Shown: positions 7,617 to 19,654, counted from the first letter of the stretch. The stretch is 64,000 nucleotides of DNA from JAFHCF01 sp048497495 (GCA_048497495.1 JAFHCF010000162.1:24523-88522); one strand, 5' to 3'. The notes: generated from the letters alone by a model not told the origin. Program-made: numbers and translations.

Positions 7617-8789
7617 ATGGCCGACGATCTCGGCGCCCCCCTGGGTCTGCGTTCGACCCGCCGTCAATGGTGGCGGCAGTTGCCCTATGGCCTGGTCGGC
7701 GGCGTGGCGCTGGGGACCGTGGTCGCCGTGATGGGCGTCTGGATGCTCCTGATCAACGATCCGGCCGGCGGCGAGCCGACCGCGGTGGTCAAGATCGACC
7801 GTTCGAACACCGGCATTCCGCGCGCCGACGTCGGCGTCGCGCCGAAGCCGGCCAATGCCGACGGCAGCGATCTGGCCGCCTCGTCGGCGCCGGGTCTGAC
7901 CGAGGCCAAGCCGATCGGTGGCGACCGGGGGCTCGAGCCGGTGCGACCGGTGATGCCGGCGCGCGAGGCGGTGGAAGGTCAGCCGCTGTCGACCACCCCG
8001 ACCCAGCGGGTGGCGGAGAAGTCCCGGTTCGGCGTCCTGCCGCGCATCGCCTCCGACGGCAGCCGGCCGCTCGACGTCTATGCCCGGCCGACGTCGCGTC
8101 GGTCGGCCTCGGCGGCGCGGGTGGTGCTGATCGTCGGCGGGCTCGGCATCAGCCAGACCGGCACGCAGGAAGCGCTGCGCGTGCTCGGACCGGAGGTGAC
8201 GCTCGCCTTCGCGCCCTACGGCTCGAGCCTCGACCGCTGGATGACCCGGGCCCGCTCCGACGGTCACGAACTGCTGTTGCAGCTGCCGATGGAGCCCTTC
8301 GACTATCCCGACAACGATCCCGGCCCCCAGACGCTCCTGACCAGCGCCGGCGCCGACGTCAACGGCGAACGGCTCCAGTGGCTGCTCGGGCGGCTGACCA
8401 ACTACGTCGGCGTGGTCAACTACATGGGCGCCAAGTTCACCTCCAACGACGCGGCGCTGGGCGCGGCGATGAAGGACATCGGCGGTCGCGGCCTGATGTA
8501 TGTCGACGACGGCTCGTCGAGCCGGTCGCTGGCGGAGCCGACGGCGCGCGCCACCCGCACGCCCTTCGCCCGCGCCGACGTGGTGATCGACGGGGTGCCG
8601 GCCGACGACATGATCCAGGCGCGGCTCGCCCAGCTCGAACAGATGGCGCGGGCCAAGGGGATGGCGGTCGGCATGGCGACGGCGTTGCCGATCACCCTGA
8701 AGAACCTCGAGCGCTGGGTGAAGACGCTGGACGCGCGCGGCATCACCCTGGTGCCGGTGAGCGCCGCGGCGCGCCAAGGTCAGGGATGA
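7617..8789 (+). CDS. Divergent polysaccharide deacetylase family protein (YibQ/DUF610)
   Basis: 390 residues, with GGGAGGAGG just upstream of the ATG. One transmembrane helix (about residues 23-47) is followed by a Pro/Ala-rich linker. The C-terminal domain (about 155-390) carries the family blocks ARVVLIVGGLGISQTGTQEAL, LAFAPYGSSLDRW, LLLQLPMEPFDYPDNDPG and NYVGVVNYMGAKF. It is related to polysaccharide deacetylases, but the catalytic metal ligands are diverged and activity is unproven. The family commonly follows envC and ctpA, and often precedes rppH in Hyphomicrobiales. Here rppH is absent and a repeat plus the convergent nadD follow. Confidence 0.85.
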   Translation: MADDLGAPLGLRSTRRQWWRQLPYGLVGGVALGTVVAVMGVWMLLINDPAGGEPTAVVKIDRSNTGIPRADVGVAPKPANADGSDLAASSAPGLTEAKPIGGDRGLEPVRPVMPAREAVEGQPLSTTPTQRVAEKSRFGVLPRIASDGSRPLDVYARPTSRRSASAARVVLIVGGLGISQTGTQEALRVLGPEVTLAFAPYGSSLDRWMTRARSDGHELLLQLPMEPFDYPDNDPGPQTLLTSAGADVNGERLQWLLGRLTNYVGVVNYMGAKFTSNDAALGAAMKDIGGRGLMYVDDGSSSRSLAEPTARATRTPFARADVVIDGVPADDMIQARLAQLEQMARAKGMAVGMATALPITLKNLERWVKTLDARGITLVPVSAAARQGQG

Positions 8790-8805
8790 GCGGCTCTCGG
8801 ACCAA

Positions 8806-8924
8806 CGGTCGGGGATGCCGACGCATCCGCCCGTCGTAGACATGCGAATTTCTCATGGGCATCGGCGGCATGAGAAATTCGCGGAGGGAGCACCGAAGAT
8901 CGGCTTCAATGCCCTTCGGTCTCA
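8806..8924 (-). repeat. 119-bp structured dispersed repeat, copy 2 (three stem-loops)
   Basis: Gapless match to 601-719. On the minus strand it starts exactly at the TGA stop of nadD (8922-8924). Hairpin B is kept perfectly over 13 bp (arms 8844-8856 and 8870-8882). Hairpin A keeps a 7-bp stem (8892-8898 with 8914-8920) in which one A-T pair of copy 1 has become G-C, a compensatory double change. The core of hairpin C is identical. It lies between the convergent ends of the YibQ-like gene and nadD. Confidence 0.85.
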
Positions 8925-9581
8925 CGCGGTCAGGCCGCGCCGCCTCAATTCGGTCGACGACAGGTCGATGCGCGGCCCGTGCAGGAAGCACCAGGCGGGC
9001 GGGTGACGGCCGGCGAGGGCGGGGGCGTCGATCTCGGGGATGCGGGCATCGGCGAGCGCCTGGGCGGCCGGCGCGTGCAGCGGCGCCAGCGAGGCCTCGG
9101 GGCGGTCGACCACGGCGATCGGCACGGCGCCGGCGATGCGGCGCCAGTGCTGCCAACGATGAAATCCGGCGAGATTGTCCGCGCCCATCACCCAGACGAA
9201 GCGCACCCCCGGCGCCATGGCGACGAGGCGTTCGACCGAACGCCACGTATAGGGCGAGCCGAAGCCGACCTCGCAGGCGGTGACGGTGATGCGCGAATCG
9301 GCCAAGAGGGCGCGGGTGGCGACCAGGCGCCGGCCGAGGGCGGCGAGATTGGATCCGCTCTTCAGCGGATTGCCCGGCGTCACCAAGACCCACAGGCGAT
9401 CGAGGCCGAGCCGCGCCAGGGCGGTGCGGGCGACGTGGAGATGGCCGAGGTGGGGCGGATTGAAGGAACCGCCGAAGAGGCCGATGCGCATGCCCCGGGC
9501 GAACGGCGGCACGCGGAGATCGACGCGCGCCACGCCCTCGCCCCATCTCTCCACCGGATCCAGTCGCGCGGGGTCTCTCAC
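8922..9581 (-). CDS. nadD: Nicotinate-nucleotide adenylyltransferase
   Basis: 219 residues from a GTG at 9581, two bases after the proA stop. The enzyme makes deamido-NAD from nicotinate mononucleotide and ATP. The nucleotidyltransferase signature GGSFNPPHLGH is at residues 37-47, with WVMGADNLAGFHRW in the middle. The C-terminal SSTELRR matches the family's ISSTxIR motif. The N-terminal extension of about 30 residues before MRIGLFGG is typical of alphaproteobacterial NadD. It is the last gene of the obgE-proBA-nadD run. The usual next gene, rsfS, is not adjacent here; the 119-bp repeat begins at the nadD stop codon instead. Confidence 0.95.
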   Translation of the reverse strand: MRDPARLDPVERWGEGVARVDLRVPPFARGMRIGLFGGSFNPPHLGHLHVARTALARLGLDRLWVLVTPGNPLKSGSNLAALGRRLVATRALLADSRITVTACEVGFGSPYTWRSVERLVAMAPGVRFVWVMGADNLAGFHRWQHWRRIAGAVPIAVVDRPEASLAPLHAPAAQALADARIPEIDAPALAGRHPPAWCFLHGPRIDLSSTELRRRGLTA

Positions 9582-9582
9582 C

Positions 9583-10878
9583 TCAGGGCCGGACCTGTCC
9601 GGTGCCGCGCACCCGGTACTTGAAGGAGACGAGCTGGTCGACGCCGACCGGCCCTCGGGCGTGCATCTTGCCGGTGGCGATGCCGATCTCGGCGCCCATG
9701 CCGAATTCGCCGCCGTCGGCGAACTGGGTCGAGGCGTTCCACAGCAGGATCGCCGAATCGATCTCGTTCATGAAACGGGCGGCGGTCGCGTCGTCGTCGG
9801 TGACGATCGCCTCGGTGTGGTGGGAGCCGTGGTGCTCGATGTGGTCGATGGCGCCGGCCACCCCGTCGACGAGGCCGACGGTGATGATCGGGCCGAGGTA
9901 TTCGGTCGACCAGTCGGCCTCGGTCGCCGGCGTCGCGTCGGGGACGGCGGCGCGGACCTCCGCCGAGGCGCGGATCTCGCAGCCGGCGGCGCGCAGCGCC
10001 TCGACCAGCGGCACCAGATGGGTGGGGGCGCAAGCGCGGTCGACGAGAAGCGTCTCGGCGGCGCCGCAGATGCCGGTGCGGCGCATCTTGGCGTTGACGA
10101 CGATGCGGGTCGCCATGGCGAGGTCGGCGGCGACATCGACGTAGACGTGGCAGATCCCCTCGAGGTGGGAGAAGACGGGCACGCGGGCGTCGGCCTGGAC
10201 GCGGGCGACCAGGGACTTGCCGCCGCGCGGCACGATGACGTCGACGTTGCCGGAGAGCCCGGCGAGCATCAGCCCGACGGCGGCGCGGTCGGCGACGGGG
10301 ACGAGTTGGACGGCGTCCTCGGGGAGGCCGGCGGAGGCTAGCCCCCGGCGCAGGGCGCCGACGATGGCGGCCGAGGAGCGCAGGGCGTCCGACCCGCCGC
10401 GCAGGATGGCGGCGTTGCCGGCCTTCAGGCACAGCGCGCCGGCGTCCGCCGTGACGTTGGGACGGCTCTCGTAGACGATGCCGATGACGCCGAGCGGCGT
10501 CGCCACCCGTTCGATGTGGAGGCCGTTGGGCCGGTCCCAGGCGGCGAGCACCCGGCCGACCGGATCGGCCAGCCCGGCGATGTCCTCGAGGCCCGCGGCC
10601 ATCGCCTCGATACGCTCGGGCGTCAGGGTCAGCCGGTCGACGAAGCTCGCGGCGAGGCCCTTGGCCCGGCCGTCGGCGACGTCCGTTTCGTTGGCGGCGA
10701 GGATCGCGGGCGCGGCGGCGCGAATCTCGGCGGCCATGGCGGCGAGGGCGGCATTCTTCGCCTCGCTCGGGGCGATGGCGAGCCGACGGGCGGCGGCGCG
10801 GGCGCGGCGGCCGATGTCGTCCATCACCGTCTCGACCGAGGAGATCGGTTCGATCACACGGGCCTCGAGCGTCATCAT
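9583..10878 (-). CDS. proA: Glutamate-5-semialdehyde dehydrogenase (gamma-glutamyl phosphate reductase)
   Basis: 431 residues, NADPH-dependent second step of proline synthesis. Family landmarks: [45 protein letters not shown], and the catalytic-cysteine segment [14 protein letters not shown]. The C-terminal [22 protein letters not shown] is also standard. It overlaps proB by 4 bases (ATGA), indicating coupled translation and a shared pathway. Confidence 0.97.
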   Translation of the reverse strand: MMTLEARVIEPISSVETVMDDIGRRARAAARRLAIAPSEAKNAALAAMAAEIRAAAPAILAANETDVADGRAKGLAASFVDRLTLTPERIEAMAAGLEDIAGLADPVGRVLAAWDRPNGLHIERVATPLGVIGIVYESRPNVTADAGALCLKAGNAAILRGGSDALRSSAAIVGALRRGLASAGLPEDAVQLVPVADRAAVGLMLAGLSGNVDVIVPRGGKSLVARVQADARVPVFSHLEGICHVYVDVAADLAMATRIVVNAKMRRTGICGAAETLLVDRACAPTHLVPLVEALRAAGCEIRASAEVRAAVPDATPATEADWSTEYLGPIITVGLVDGVAGAIDHIEHHGSHHTEAIVTDDDATAARFMNEIDSAILLWNASTQFADGGEFGMGAEIGIATGKMHARGPVGVDQLVSFKYRVRGTGQVRP

Positions 10879-12005
10879 TCCCCCCTGAGCACCATGTGGT
10901 CGCGGTGGATCAGTTCCTTGCGACCAGAGTAGCCGAGAATGGCCTCGATTTCATGGGTTCTGCGGCCGAGGATGGCGCGGGCGTCGCTCGCGTCGTAGGC
11001 GACGAGGCCGCGACCCAGTTCCTCGCCCTCGGGACCGAGGATACGGACCGCGTCGCCGCGATGGAATTGGCCCTCGACGGCGACGCAGCCGGCGGGCAGC
11101 AGGCTCTTGCCGGAGCGCAGCGCCCGCATGGCGCCGGCGTCGACGCGCACCGTGCCGCGAGCGTCGAGCGAGCCGGCGATCCACTTCTTGCGCGCCGTCA
11201 CCGGATCGGCGGCGGGCAGGAACCAGGTCGCGGGCTCGCCGGCGGAGATGGCGGCGAGCGGCGACAGGCGCTTGCCGAGGGAGATCACCATGGCGGTGCC
11301 GCCGTCGGTGGCGATCTTGCCGGCGTCGATCTTGGTCTTCATGCCGCCGCGCGACAACTCCGACCCGGCGCCACCGGCCATCGCCTCGATTTCGGGCGTG
11401 ATCTTCTCGACCAGCGGGATCAGGGTGGCGTTCGGGTCCTGATTGGGCGGGGCGGTGTAGAGGCCGTCGATGTCGGAGAGCAGCACCAGGCAGTCGGCGC
11501 CGACCATGGTGGCGACGCGGGCGGCCAGCCGGTCGTTGTCGCCGTAGCGGATCTCGGTGGTCGCCACCGTGTCGTTCTCGTTGATGATCGGGATGGCGTG
11601 GCGCTCGAGCAGGGTGGCGAGCGTCGCCCGGGCGTTGAGATAGCGGCGACGGTCCTCGGTGTCGTCGAGGGTGAGGAGCACCTGGGCGGCGATGAAGTCG
11701 TGGGCGCCGAGGATCTCGGAATAGGCCCGCGCCAGGGCGATCTGGCCGACGGCGGCCGCCGCCTGGCTCTCCTCCAGCGCCAGGGCACGCTTGGGCAGGC
11801 CGAGACGACCGCGCCCCAGCGCGATGGCGCCCGAGGACACCAGCAGGATCTCGCGGCCGCCCTGGGCGAGCCCCACCACGTCCCGCGCCAGGCTCTCGAG
11901 CCACGGCCAATGAATGTCGCCGGTCGAGCGGTCGACCAGCAGCGCCGAGCCGATCTTGACGACGATGCGACGGTAGTCCTCGAGGCGGCGGATCATGTGG
12001 GCCAA
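10875..12005 (-). CDS. proB: Glutamate 5-kinase with PUA domain
   Basis: 376 residues. The amino-acid kinase domain (about 1-260) begins [13 protein letters not shown] and carries [17 protein letters not shown] and [22 protein letters not shown] domain occupies about 285-370. It phosphorylates glutamate to start proline synthesis and is normally feedback-inhibited by proline. It is directly coupled to proA, and obgE lies 138 bases upstream on the same strand. Confidence 0.97.
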   Translation of the reverse strand: MAHMIRRLEDYRRIVVKIGSALLVDRSTGDIHWPWLESLARDVVGLAQGGREILLVSSGAIALGRGRLGLPKRALALEESQAAAAVGQIALARAYSEILGAHDFIAAQVLLTLDDTEDRRRYLNARATLATLLERHAIPIINENDTVATTEIRYGDNDRLAARVATMVGADCLVLLSDIDGLYTAPPNQDPNATLIPLVEKITPEIEAMAGGAGSELSRGGMKTKIDAGKIATDGGTAMVISLGKRLSPLAAISAGEPATWFLPAADPVTARKKWIAGSLDARGTVRVDAGAMRALRSGKSLLPAGCVAVEGQFHRGDAVRILGPEGEELGRGLVAYDASDARAILGRRTHEIEAILGYSGRKELIHRDHMVLRGE

Positions 12006-12143
12006 TCCCTGGCGACGAAATTCGGCGAACGCAGCGCGAGCGCGCCGCTCGAAGACGGCCGATCGGGATTAGGCGCGATCCGGCCGAGGATCAAGCGTCG
12101 ATGCCGGATGGGAGCCCGGCGGCGACGCCGCGACGCGGATGCG

Positions 12144-13848
<1,705 letters not shown>

Positions 13849-13973
13849 CTCGAGCTCCTCCGGTTCGCCCGTCGGTTACGGGCAGAAAGGGGCGGAAAAA
13901 CGAAAGAGGGGAGGATGGTGTCCCATCTCCCCCGCTCGTTCCGCCCTCGGAGGGGCTTTCTGAGTTCAGCGGT

Positions 13974-14012
13974 TTCGATCCGCCGGGGTCTCTGGGACAC
14001 CGGCGGATCGAA
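13974..14012. other. Perfect 13-bp hairpin downstream of rpmA, no U-tract
   Basis: Arms 13974-13986 and 14000-14012 are perfectly complementary around a 13-base loop, 15 bases past the rpmA stop (minus strand). No T-run follows in either direction. It may attenuate transcription, or protect the 3' end of the rplU-rpmA message, before the GNAT gene. Confidence 0.6.
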
Positions 14013-14027
14013 GGTCCATTCGCCGGG

Positions 14028-14300
14028 TTACTCCGCTGCCGCTGCCGTATTCGGCATGACGGAAATGTAGATGCGGCCGTTGGCTTTGGCTCGGAATTGT
14101 ACGCGGCCGGTCACGACGGCGAAGATGGTGTGGTCGGTGCCCATGCCGACGCCGGTGCCGGGATGCCACTTGGTGCCACGCTGGCGCGCGATGATGTTGC
14201 CCGGGATCACGGCCTGATCACCGAACTTCTTGATTCCGAGGCGCTTGGATTCGGAATCGCGACCGTTGCGGGAAGAACCGCCAGCCTTCTTATGAGCCAT
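14028..14300 (-). CDS. rpmA: 50S ribosomal protein L27
   Basis: 90 residues. The N-terminal [20 protein letters not shown] and the following [22 protein letters not shown] are diagnostic of bL27, whose N-terminal tail reaches the peptidyl-transferase centre. The start is preceded by AAGGAGCAAC. It is 100 bases downstream of rplU, the universal pairing. Confidence 0.98.
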   Translation of the reverse strand: MAHKKAGGSSRNGRDSESKRLGIKKFGDQAVIPGNIIARQRGTKWHPGTGVGMGTDHTIFAVVTGRVQFRAKANGRIYISVMPNTAAAAE

Positions 14301-14400
14301 GGTGTTGCTCCTTCGTCTCGTCTTCGTTCCCGCGCGCCGAGCGGCGTCCTGCGGTCACGTTTCAACTCTAATTCTCCCGACCGATCGGCCGGGCGGCGGC

Positions 14401-14709
14401 TCAGGCGTTGATCGCGGTGATCTTCACCGTGGTCTGTTCCTGACGGTGACCTTCCTTGCGGCGCCAGCTCTTGCGGCGGCGCTTCTTGAAGATGATCACC
14501 TTCTTGGCGCGGCCCTGCTCGACCACGGTGCCGGAGACGGTGGCGCCGGCGACGGTCGGGGCGCCGACCACGGTGGTCTCGCCACCGATGAGGAGAACCT
14601 GGTCGAAGGTGACGGCCTCACCGGCGTCGCCGGCGAGCTTCTCGATGATGATCACATCGTCGGTGGCGACCTTGTACTGCTTGCCGCCCGTCTTGATGAC
14701 CGCGAACAT
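14401..14709 (-). CDS. rplU: 50S ribosomal protein L21
   Basis: 102 residues with [18 protein letters not shown] at the start and a basic [21 protein letters not shown] segment near the end, both diagnostic of bL21. It is the first gene of the rplU-rpmA operon, behind a long leader of about 280 bases from the promoter at 14997-15026. Confidence 0.98.
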   Translation of the reverse strand: MFAVIKTGGKQYKVATDDVIIIEKLAGDAGEAVTFDQVLLIGGETTVVGAPTVAGATVSGTVVEQGRAKKVIIFKKRRRKSWRRKEGHRQEQTTVKITAINA

Positions 14710-14996
14710 GTCTTACTTTCCTTACCTCTACACGCGCCCTTCGGCGCCGCGCCGTGTCCCGATCGGGACCGAGGTCCCGGAAGGGATTCCGATGCCGTCC
14801 ACCCTTCGGGCGGACCGACCCGCGCGAACCTTCGGTTCGGACGGGCGCATCGTCGCGCGGACTTGGAAAACGGCCGACACCGGTCGACGTTCCGCCCCCT
14901 CGGGCGAACCGGGGAGGAGGATGTCGGGCCGGTGGCCGTCGAAAGCCTCGGACAGCGATGGGAACCGGGGATCCCCGGCTCTTCGCGAATGGCGTG

Positions 14997-15026
14997 GAAA
15001 TACACACGGAAGGCGGCGCTTGTCAA
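14997..15026 (-). promoter_or_regulatory. Strong putative promoter of rplU-rpmA with long leader
   Basis: On the minus strand a perfect TTGACA (15021-15026) is followed by an 18-base spacer and TATTTC (14997-15002). The leader from here to the rplU start (14710 to about 14990) would be some 280 nt and contains several self-complementary stretches, for example a 14-base palindrome at 14965-14978 and another near 14756-14769. No gene was found in 14710-15121, and nothing further was seen in 15027-15121. Confidence 0.6.
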
Positions 15027-15121
15027 CGAAAGGGGCGCCAGATTCCGTGCCTCGGCGGGCGGTTTCGCACGAATCCGCCGACGCGGGGCCCGGCCGACGG
15101 GACCTGTCCGCCGGGAGCGCC

Positions 15122-15709
15122 TCAGCTCTTGGCGCCGGCGATGGCGTCGAGCTTCTTCTGCATCTCTTCCATCTGCTGCTTCAGCCGGTCGAGCTCGCTC
15201 GGCTGCGCCGGGCTCGCCGCCGGCGTCTCGTCGCCCTTGGGCGCGAGTTCGGGAATGATCGCGCCGAAGGGCGAGAACATCCGCATGGCGCGCTCGAACA
15301 TCTCGGTGTTGCGACGGACCTGCTCCTCCATCGCCTCGAAGGCGTTGCCGGGGAAGGCGTGGGTCATCTGCTCGCGGAACTTGCCCTGTTCGCGGGTCAG
15401 GCTGTCGATGGAGAACTCGAGGTAACTCGGCACCAGGTTCTGCATGCTGTCGCCGTAGAACCGGATCAACTGGCGCAGGAAGGCGATGGGCAGAAGGTTC
15501 TGTCCCTTGTTCTCCTGCTCGAAGATGATCTGGGTCAGTACCGGCCGGGTGATCTCTTCGCCGCTCTTGGCGTCGTAGACCACGAAGAGCTCCTCGTTCT
15601 TGACCATCTCGGCCAGGTCCTCGAGCGTCACGTAGGACGAGGTGCCGGTGTTGTAGAGCCGCCGGTTGGCGTACTTCTTGATGATCGTGGGCTCTTCGGT
15701 CTTGGCCAT
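15122..15709 (-). CDS. phaR: Polyhydroxyalkanoate synthesis repressor PhaR
   Basis: 195 residues. The N-terminal IIKKYANRRLYNTGTSSYVTLEDLA is the PHB/PHA accumulation regulator DNA-binding domain, followed by the accumulation-regulatory domain (VLTQIIFEQENKGQNLLPI, FLRQLIRFYGDSMQ). The C-terminal quarter is Pro/Glu-rich and ends in a short coiled coil (LDRLKQQMEEMQKKLDAI). PhaR binds polyhydroxybutyrate granules and represses phasin and PHB genes when polymer is absent. It is divergent from phaA, with a candidate operator in the 393-base gap. Confidence 0.95.
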   Translation of the reverse strand: MAKTEEPTIIKKYANRRLYNTGTSSYVTLEDLAEMVKNEELFVVYDAKSGEEITRPVLTQIIFEQENKGQNLLPIAFLRQLIRFYGDSMQNLVPSYLEFSIDSLTREQGKFREQMTHAFPGNAFEAMEEQVRRNTEMFERAMRMFSPFGAIIPELAPKGDETPAASPAQPSELDRLKQQMEEMQKKLDAIAGAKS

Positions 15710-15827
15710 GTTTCTTCTACCGATCCCATGCTTCGACGTCCGCTGCCTCGACCGGATCTACCGTTGCGTGGCGTTCGGCGTCCTCCCGTCGGAGAGATTA
15801 GGTAGTTTCGCGGCGAGAGGCCACTGA

Positions 15828-15858
15828 TTTCGTGCAGTGCGGGCATTGCACCGCGAAA
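15828..15858. promoter_or_regulatory. Candidate PhaR operator between phaR and phaA
   Basis: A TGC-rich imperfect palindrome: GTGCAGTGC (15832-15840), two bases, GCATTGCAC (15843-15851), 8 of 9 positions complementary, flanked by TTTCG and CGAAA. PhaR proteins are known to recognise TGC/GCA-rich palindromes. Its location between divergent phaR and phaAB, upstream of the putative phaA promoter at 15941, suits autoregulation. Inference only. Confidence 0.45.
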
Positions 15859-15940
15859 TGGGCCGAAAGTCTGTCGCACAAGGTCGTGGAATCGCCGCCG
15901 GATCAGACGGATTGCCGAGACGTGGGAGGCCTTCGTCTCA

Positions 15941-15970
15941 TTGACAGGGGGTGTGGCGGGCGTCTCTATT
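15941..15970 (+). promoter_or_regulatory. Putative promoter of phaAB
   Basis: A perfect TTGACA (15941-15946) is followed after 18 bases by TCTATT (15965-15970), about 130 bases upstream of the phaA start codon. The remainder of the 393-base gap between phaR and phaA (15710-16102) holds the candidate PhaR operator and no gene. Confidence 0.5.
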
Positions 15971-16102
15971 CGGATCGACGGTTCTCGCGCCCATCGGCGG
16001 GACGAGGTCGGTCGCGCGCCATCGAATCGGTTCGATTTCGGATCGACGACGAGCAATGGCGGCGACCGCTCACTCGGGAACCCTATTCGGAGGAAAGTAG
16101 GA

Positions 16103-17278
<1,176 letters not shown>

Positions 17279-17405
17279 TCGAAGCGCGGAGGGAGGTTTC
17301 CGCGCGCGCCGCTTCGTCGCCTCGGGCGTGACGAGCGGCGCGCCGATCACCCGACATCAGCCGATTTCGGTCGCGAGAACCGACGGAACACTTTGGGAGA
17401 GAAAG

Positions 17406-18131
17406 ATGAGCAGAGTTGCAGTGGTCACCGGCGGCACGCGCGGTATCGGCGCGGCGATTTCGAAGGCCTTGCACGCCGAGGGCTATCGCGTCGCGGCGAC
17501 CTACGGCGGCAACGTCGAGGCGGCGAGGAAGTTCAACGAGGAGACCGGCATCGCGGTCTACCAGTGGGACGTCGGCGACTACGACGCCTGCGCCACCGGC
17601 ATCGCCAAGGTCGAGGCCGAGATCGGCCCGATCGACATCCTGGTCGCCAACGCCGGCATCACCCGTGACGGCCTGTTCCACAAGATGACCAGGGAACAGT
17701 GGTCGTCGGTGATCCGCATCAACCTCGACGGCCTGTTCAACATCACCCGTCCGGTGATCGAAGGCATGCGCAACCGCAACTTCGGCCGCATCATCGTCAT
17801 CTCGTCGATCAACGGCCACAAGGGCCAGTTCGGTCAGGTGAACTATTCGGCGGCCAAGGCCGGCGACATCGGCTTCATCAAGGCACTCGCCCAGGAGAGC
17901 GCCACCAAGGGCATCACCTGCAACGCCATCACTCCCGGCTACATCGCCACCGAGATGGTCCAGGCGATCCCCGAGGACGTGCTCAAGGCGAAGATCCTGC
18001 CCTATATCCCGGTCGGCCGTCTCGGCCAGCCCGAGGAGATCGCCCGCGCCGTGGTGTTCCTCGCCTCCGACGAGGCCGGCTTCATCACCGGCTCGACTCT
18101 GTCGATCAACGGTGGTCAGTATCTGACCTGA
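17406..18131 (+). CDS. phaB: Acetoacetyl-CoA reductase PhaB
   Basis: 241 residues, the standard PhaB length. NADPH-dependent short-chain dehydrogenase that reduces acetoacetyl-CoA to (R)-3-hydroxybutyryl-CoA. The cofactor motif VVTGGTRGIGAAISKAL is at residues 6-22. The active site is ISSINGHKGQFGQVNYSAAKAG, giving the Ser-Tyr-Lys triad. The start at 17406 was chosen from the family's MSRVAVVTGG opening. It ends the phaAB unit, followed by an intrinsic terminator. Confidence 0.96.
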   Translation: MSRVAVVTGGTRGIGAAISKALHAEGYRVAATYGGNVEAARKFNEETGIAVYQWDVGDYDACATGIAKVEAEIGPIDILVANAGITRDGLFHKMTREQWSSVIRINLDGLFNITRPVIEGMRNRNFGRIIVISSINGHKGQFGQVNYSAAKAGDIGFIKALAQESATKGITCNAITPGYIATEMVQAIPEDVLKAKILPYIPVGRLGQPEEIARAVVFLASDEAGFITGSTLSINGGQYLT

Positions 18132-18156
18132 GACGCGACCATCGTCCGGGTATTCG

Positions 18157-18182
18157 GGAAGGGGCCTCGCGGCCCCTTCCTT
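18157..18182 (+). terminator. Intrinsic terminator after phaB
   Basis: Perfect 10-bp GC-rich stem (18157-18166 with 18171-18180) and a TCGC tetraloop, followed by TTCGTCT. The T-run is short, but the stem is strong and correctly placed 25 bases past the phaB stop. Confidence 0.75.
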
Positions 18183-18242
18183 CGTCTCCGGGCGACCTTC
18201 CCGGCGTCCCACCCAACCGCCCGCACCGATCGGGAGAGTTCG

Positions 18243-19016
18243 ATGTCGATGATCCTGCCCCACGTCGCCCGCGGCCCCGAGGGCCGGCCGCCGATCGTCC
18301 TCCTGCACGGGTTCGCCGGCGACCGGGAGACGTGGATGGGGCAGTTGATCGGGCTCGAGACCCGCCACCGGGTGATCGCCTTCGATCTGCCCGGCCACGG
18401 GGCGGCGCTCGACTGGCCGAAGATCGGCCATGCCGGCATCGCCGCGGCGGCGGTCGCCGCCTCGCTCACGGCGATGGGGCACGCGCGGTTCCATCTCGTC
18501 GGCCATTCGATGGGTGGGGCGGTGGCGACCATCGCCGCCCAGAGGCTCGCCGAGAGCGGCCATGTGGCGAGCCTCACCCTGGTGGCGCCGGGCGGGTTCG
18601 GGCCGGAGATCAACGCGCGGCTCTTGCGCCGTTTCGCGTTGGCGACCGAGGAGGCCGAGATCCAGGCCCTGCACGAACAGTTCTTCGGCTTCGAGAAGCC
18701 GGTGCCGCCGGCGATGGCCCGGCGCATGGCGGAGGCGCGCCGCGATCCGCGCGTGGTGGAGACGCTCGCCCGCGTCGGCGAGGCGATTCTCGACGGCGAA
18801 CGCCAGAAGAGCTTCGATCTTTCCGCCCTCGCCGATCTGCCCCATCCGATCCGCCTGATCTGGGGCAATCAGGACCGGGTGCTGCCGATCCATCAGAGCC
18901 GAGGCGTGCCCGGCGTCGTCGCCGTCCATGTCTTCCCCGGCGTCGGCCACATGCCGCATCTCGAGGTGCCGCGCGAGGTGACGCGGCTGATCGGCGAGAG
19001 CGCGGCGGCGGCGTGA
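18243..19016 (+). CDS. Alpha/beta hydrolase
   Basis: 257 residues. Alpha/beta-hydrolase fold with the oxyanion segment VLLHGFAGDRETW, nucleophile elbow GHSMGG (Ser89), acid in WGNQDRVLPI and catalytic His in GVGHMPHLE. Closest in pattern to the hydrolase domains associated with acetoin dehydrogenase E2 or to lipase/esterase-like enzymes; the substrate cannot be told. It follows phaAB but is separated by a terminator. A role in PHB or oligomer hydrolysis is possible but unsupported: there is no lipase box or signal peptide typical of depolymerases. GAGAG precedes the ATG. Confidence 0.82.
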   Translation: MSMILPHVARGPEGRPPIVLLHGFAGDRETWMGQLIGLETRHRVIAFDLPGHGAALDWPKIGHAGIAAAAVAASLTAMGHARFHLVGHSMGGAVATIAAQRLAESGHVASLTLVAPGGFGPEINARLLRRFALATEEAEIQALHEQFFGFEKPVPPAMARRMAEARRDPRVVETLARVGEAILDGERQKSFDLSALADLPHPIRLIWGNQDRVLPIHQSRGVPGVVAVHVFPGVGHMPHLEVPREVTRLIGESAAAA

Positions 19017-19275
19017 TACGGGGTCCGGCGGAGTGCTTCGCGAGGCCGCAACCACGCGATCGAAATCGGCCTCGTTCGGACGGGACGCTCTCGGCGGGCG
19101 GAATCCGAAACCCGAATGGATCATTCGGATTTCGTAAGACTCGGCGTTTTCGCCGAAACACGGCGCTTTCGGGCGGCCCATACCGGCCTGCGGCATGCTG
19201 GGCAGTTCTCGAGCAGCCGATCCCGTGTTAATCATGGGATCATCACAACGTCCTGGCGCAATCGGCGGAGCGGGC

Positions 19276-19548
19276 ATGATCGTCTGGGCCATGGGGGGCC
19301 TCATCGTCGGCTGGATTCTCTCCACCCGTTTGCGGGTGGACAGCCTCGGCGTCTTCCTGCTGTCCTCGGTCGTGCTGCCGCTCGTCGTCTTCGCGGTGGT
19401 GCGCCGCTTCGATATCGACGTGGTGTGGGGCTACGCCGCCTTCTGGGTGGCGGTGCAGGGGTCCTATCTGTTGGCCAATCTCGTCGCCGAAAAGACGGCG
19501 CCGAAGGCCGGCGAAGGCAGCGACGGCGGCGCGCTCGAGCGCGCCTGA
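19276..19548 (+). CDS. Small membrane protein of unknown function
   Basis: 90 residues from the ATG at 19276, with GGAG five bases upstream. Hydropathy by eye shows three membrane-spanning stretches: MIVWAMGGLIVGWIL (1-15), LGVFLLSSVVLPLVVFAVV (24-42) and VWGYAAFWVAVQGSYLLANLV (49-70), then a polar tail. I recognise no family. It stands alone between the alpha/beta hydrolase and a convergent aldo-keto reductase. Upstream (19100-19175) are hairpin-prone sequences, for example CCGAATG...CATTCGG. Codon usage is like its neighbours, so it is probably a real gene. Confidence 0.6.
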   Translation: MIVWAMGGLIVGWILSTRLRVDSLGVFLLSSVVLPLVVFAVVRRFDIDVVWGYAAFWVAVQGSYLLANLVAEKTAPKAGEGSDGGALERA

Positions 19549-19654
19549 TCGATCCCTCCCGCCGATCCCCCGCCGATCCCGCTCTTGGCCGGTCCTCGTC
19601 CTCGAACGCGTCTTCTCGACGCCGTTTCCACGCGGTCGGCGACGCTTCCCGACC

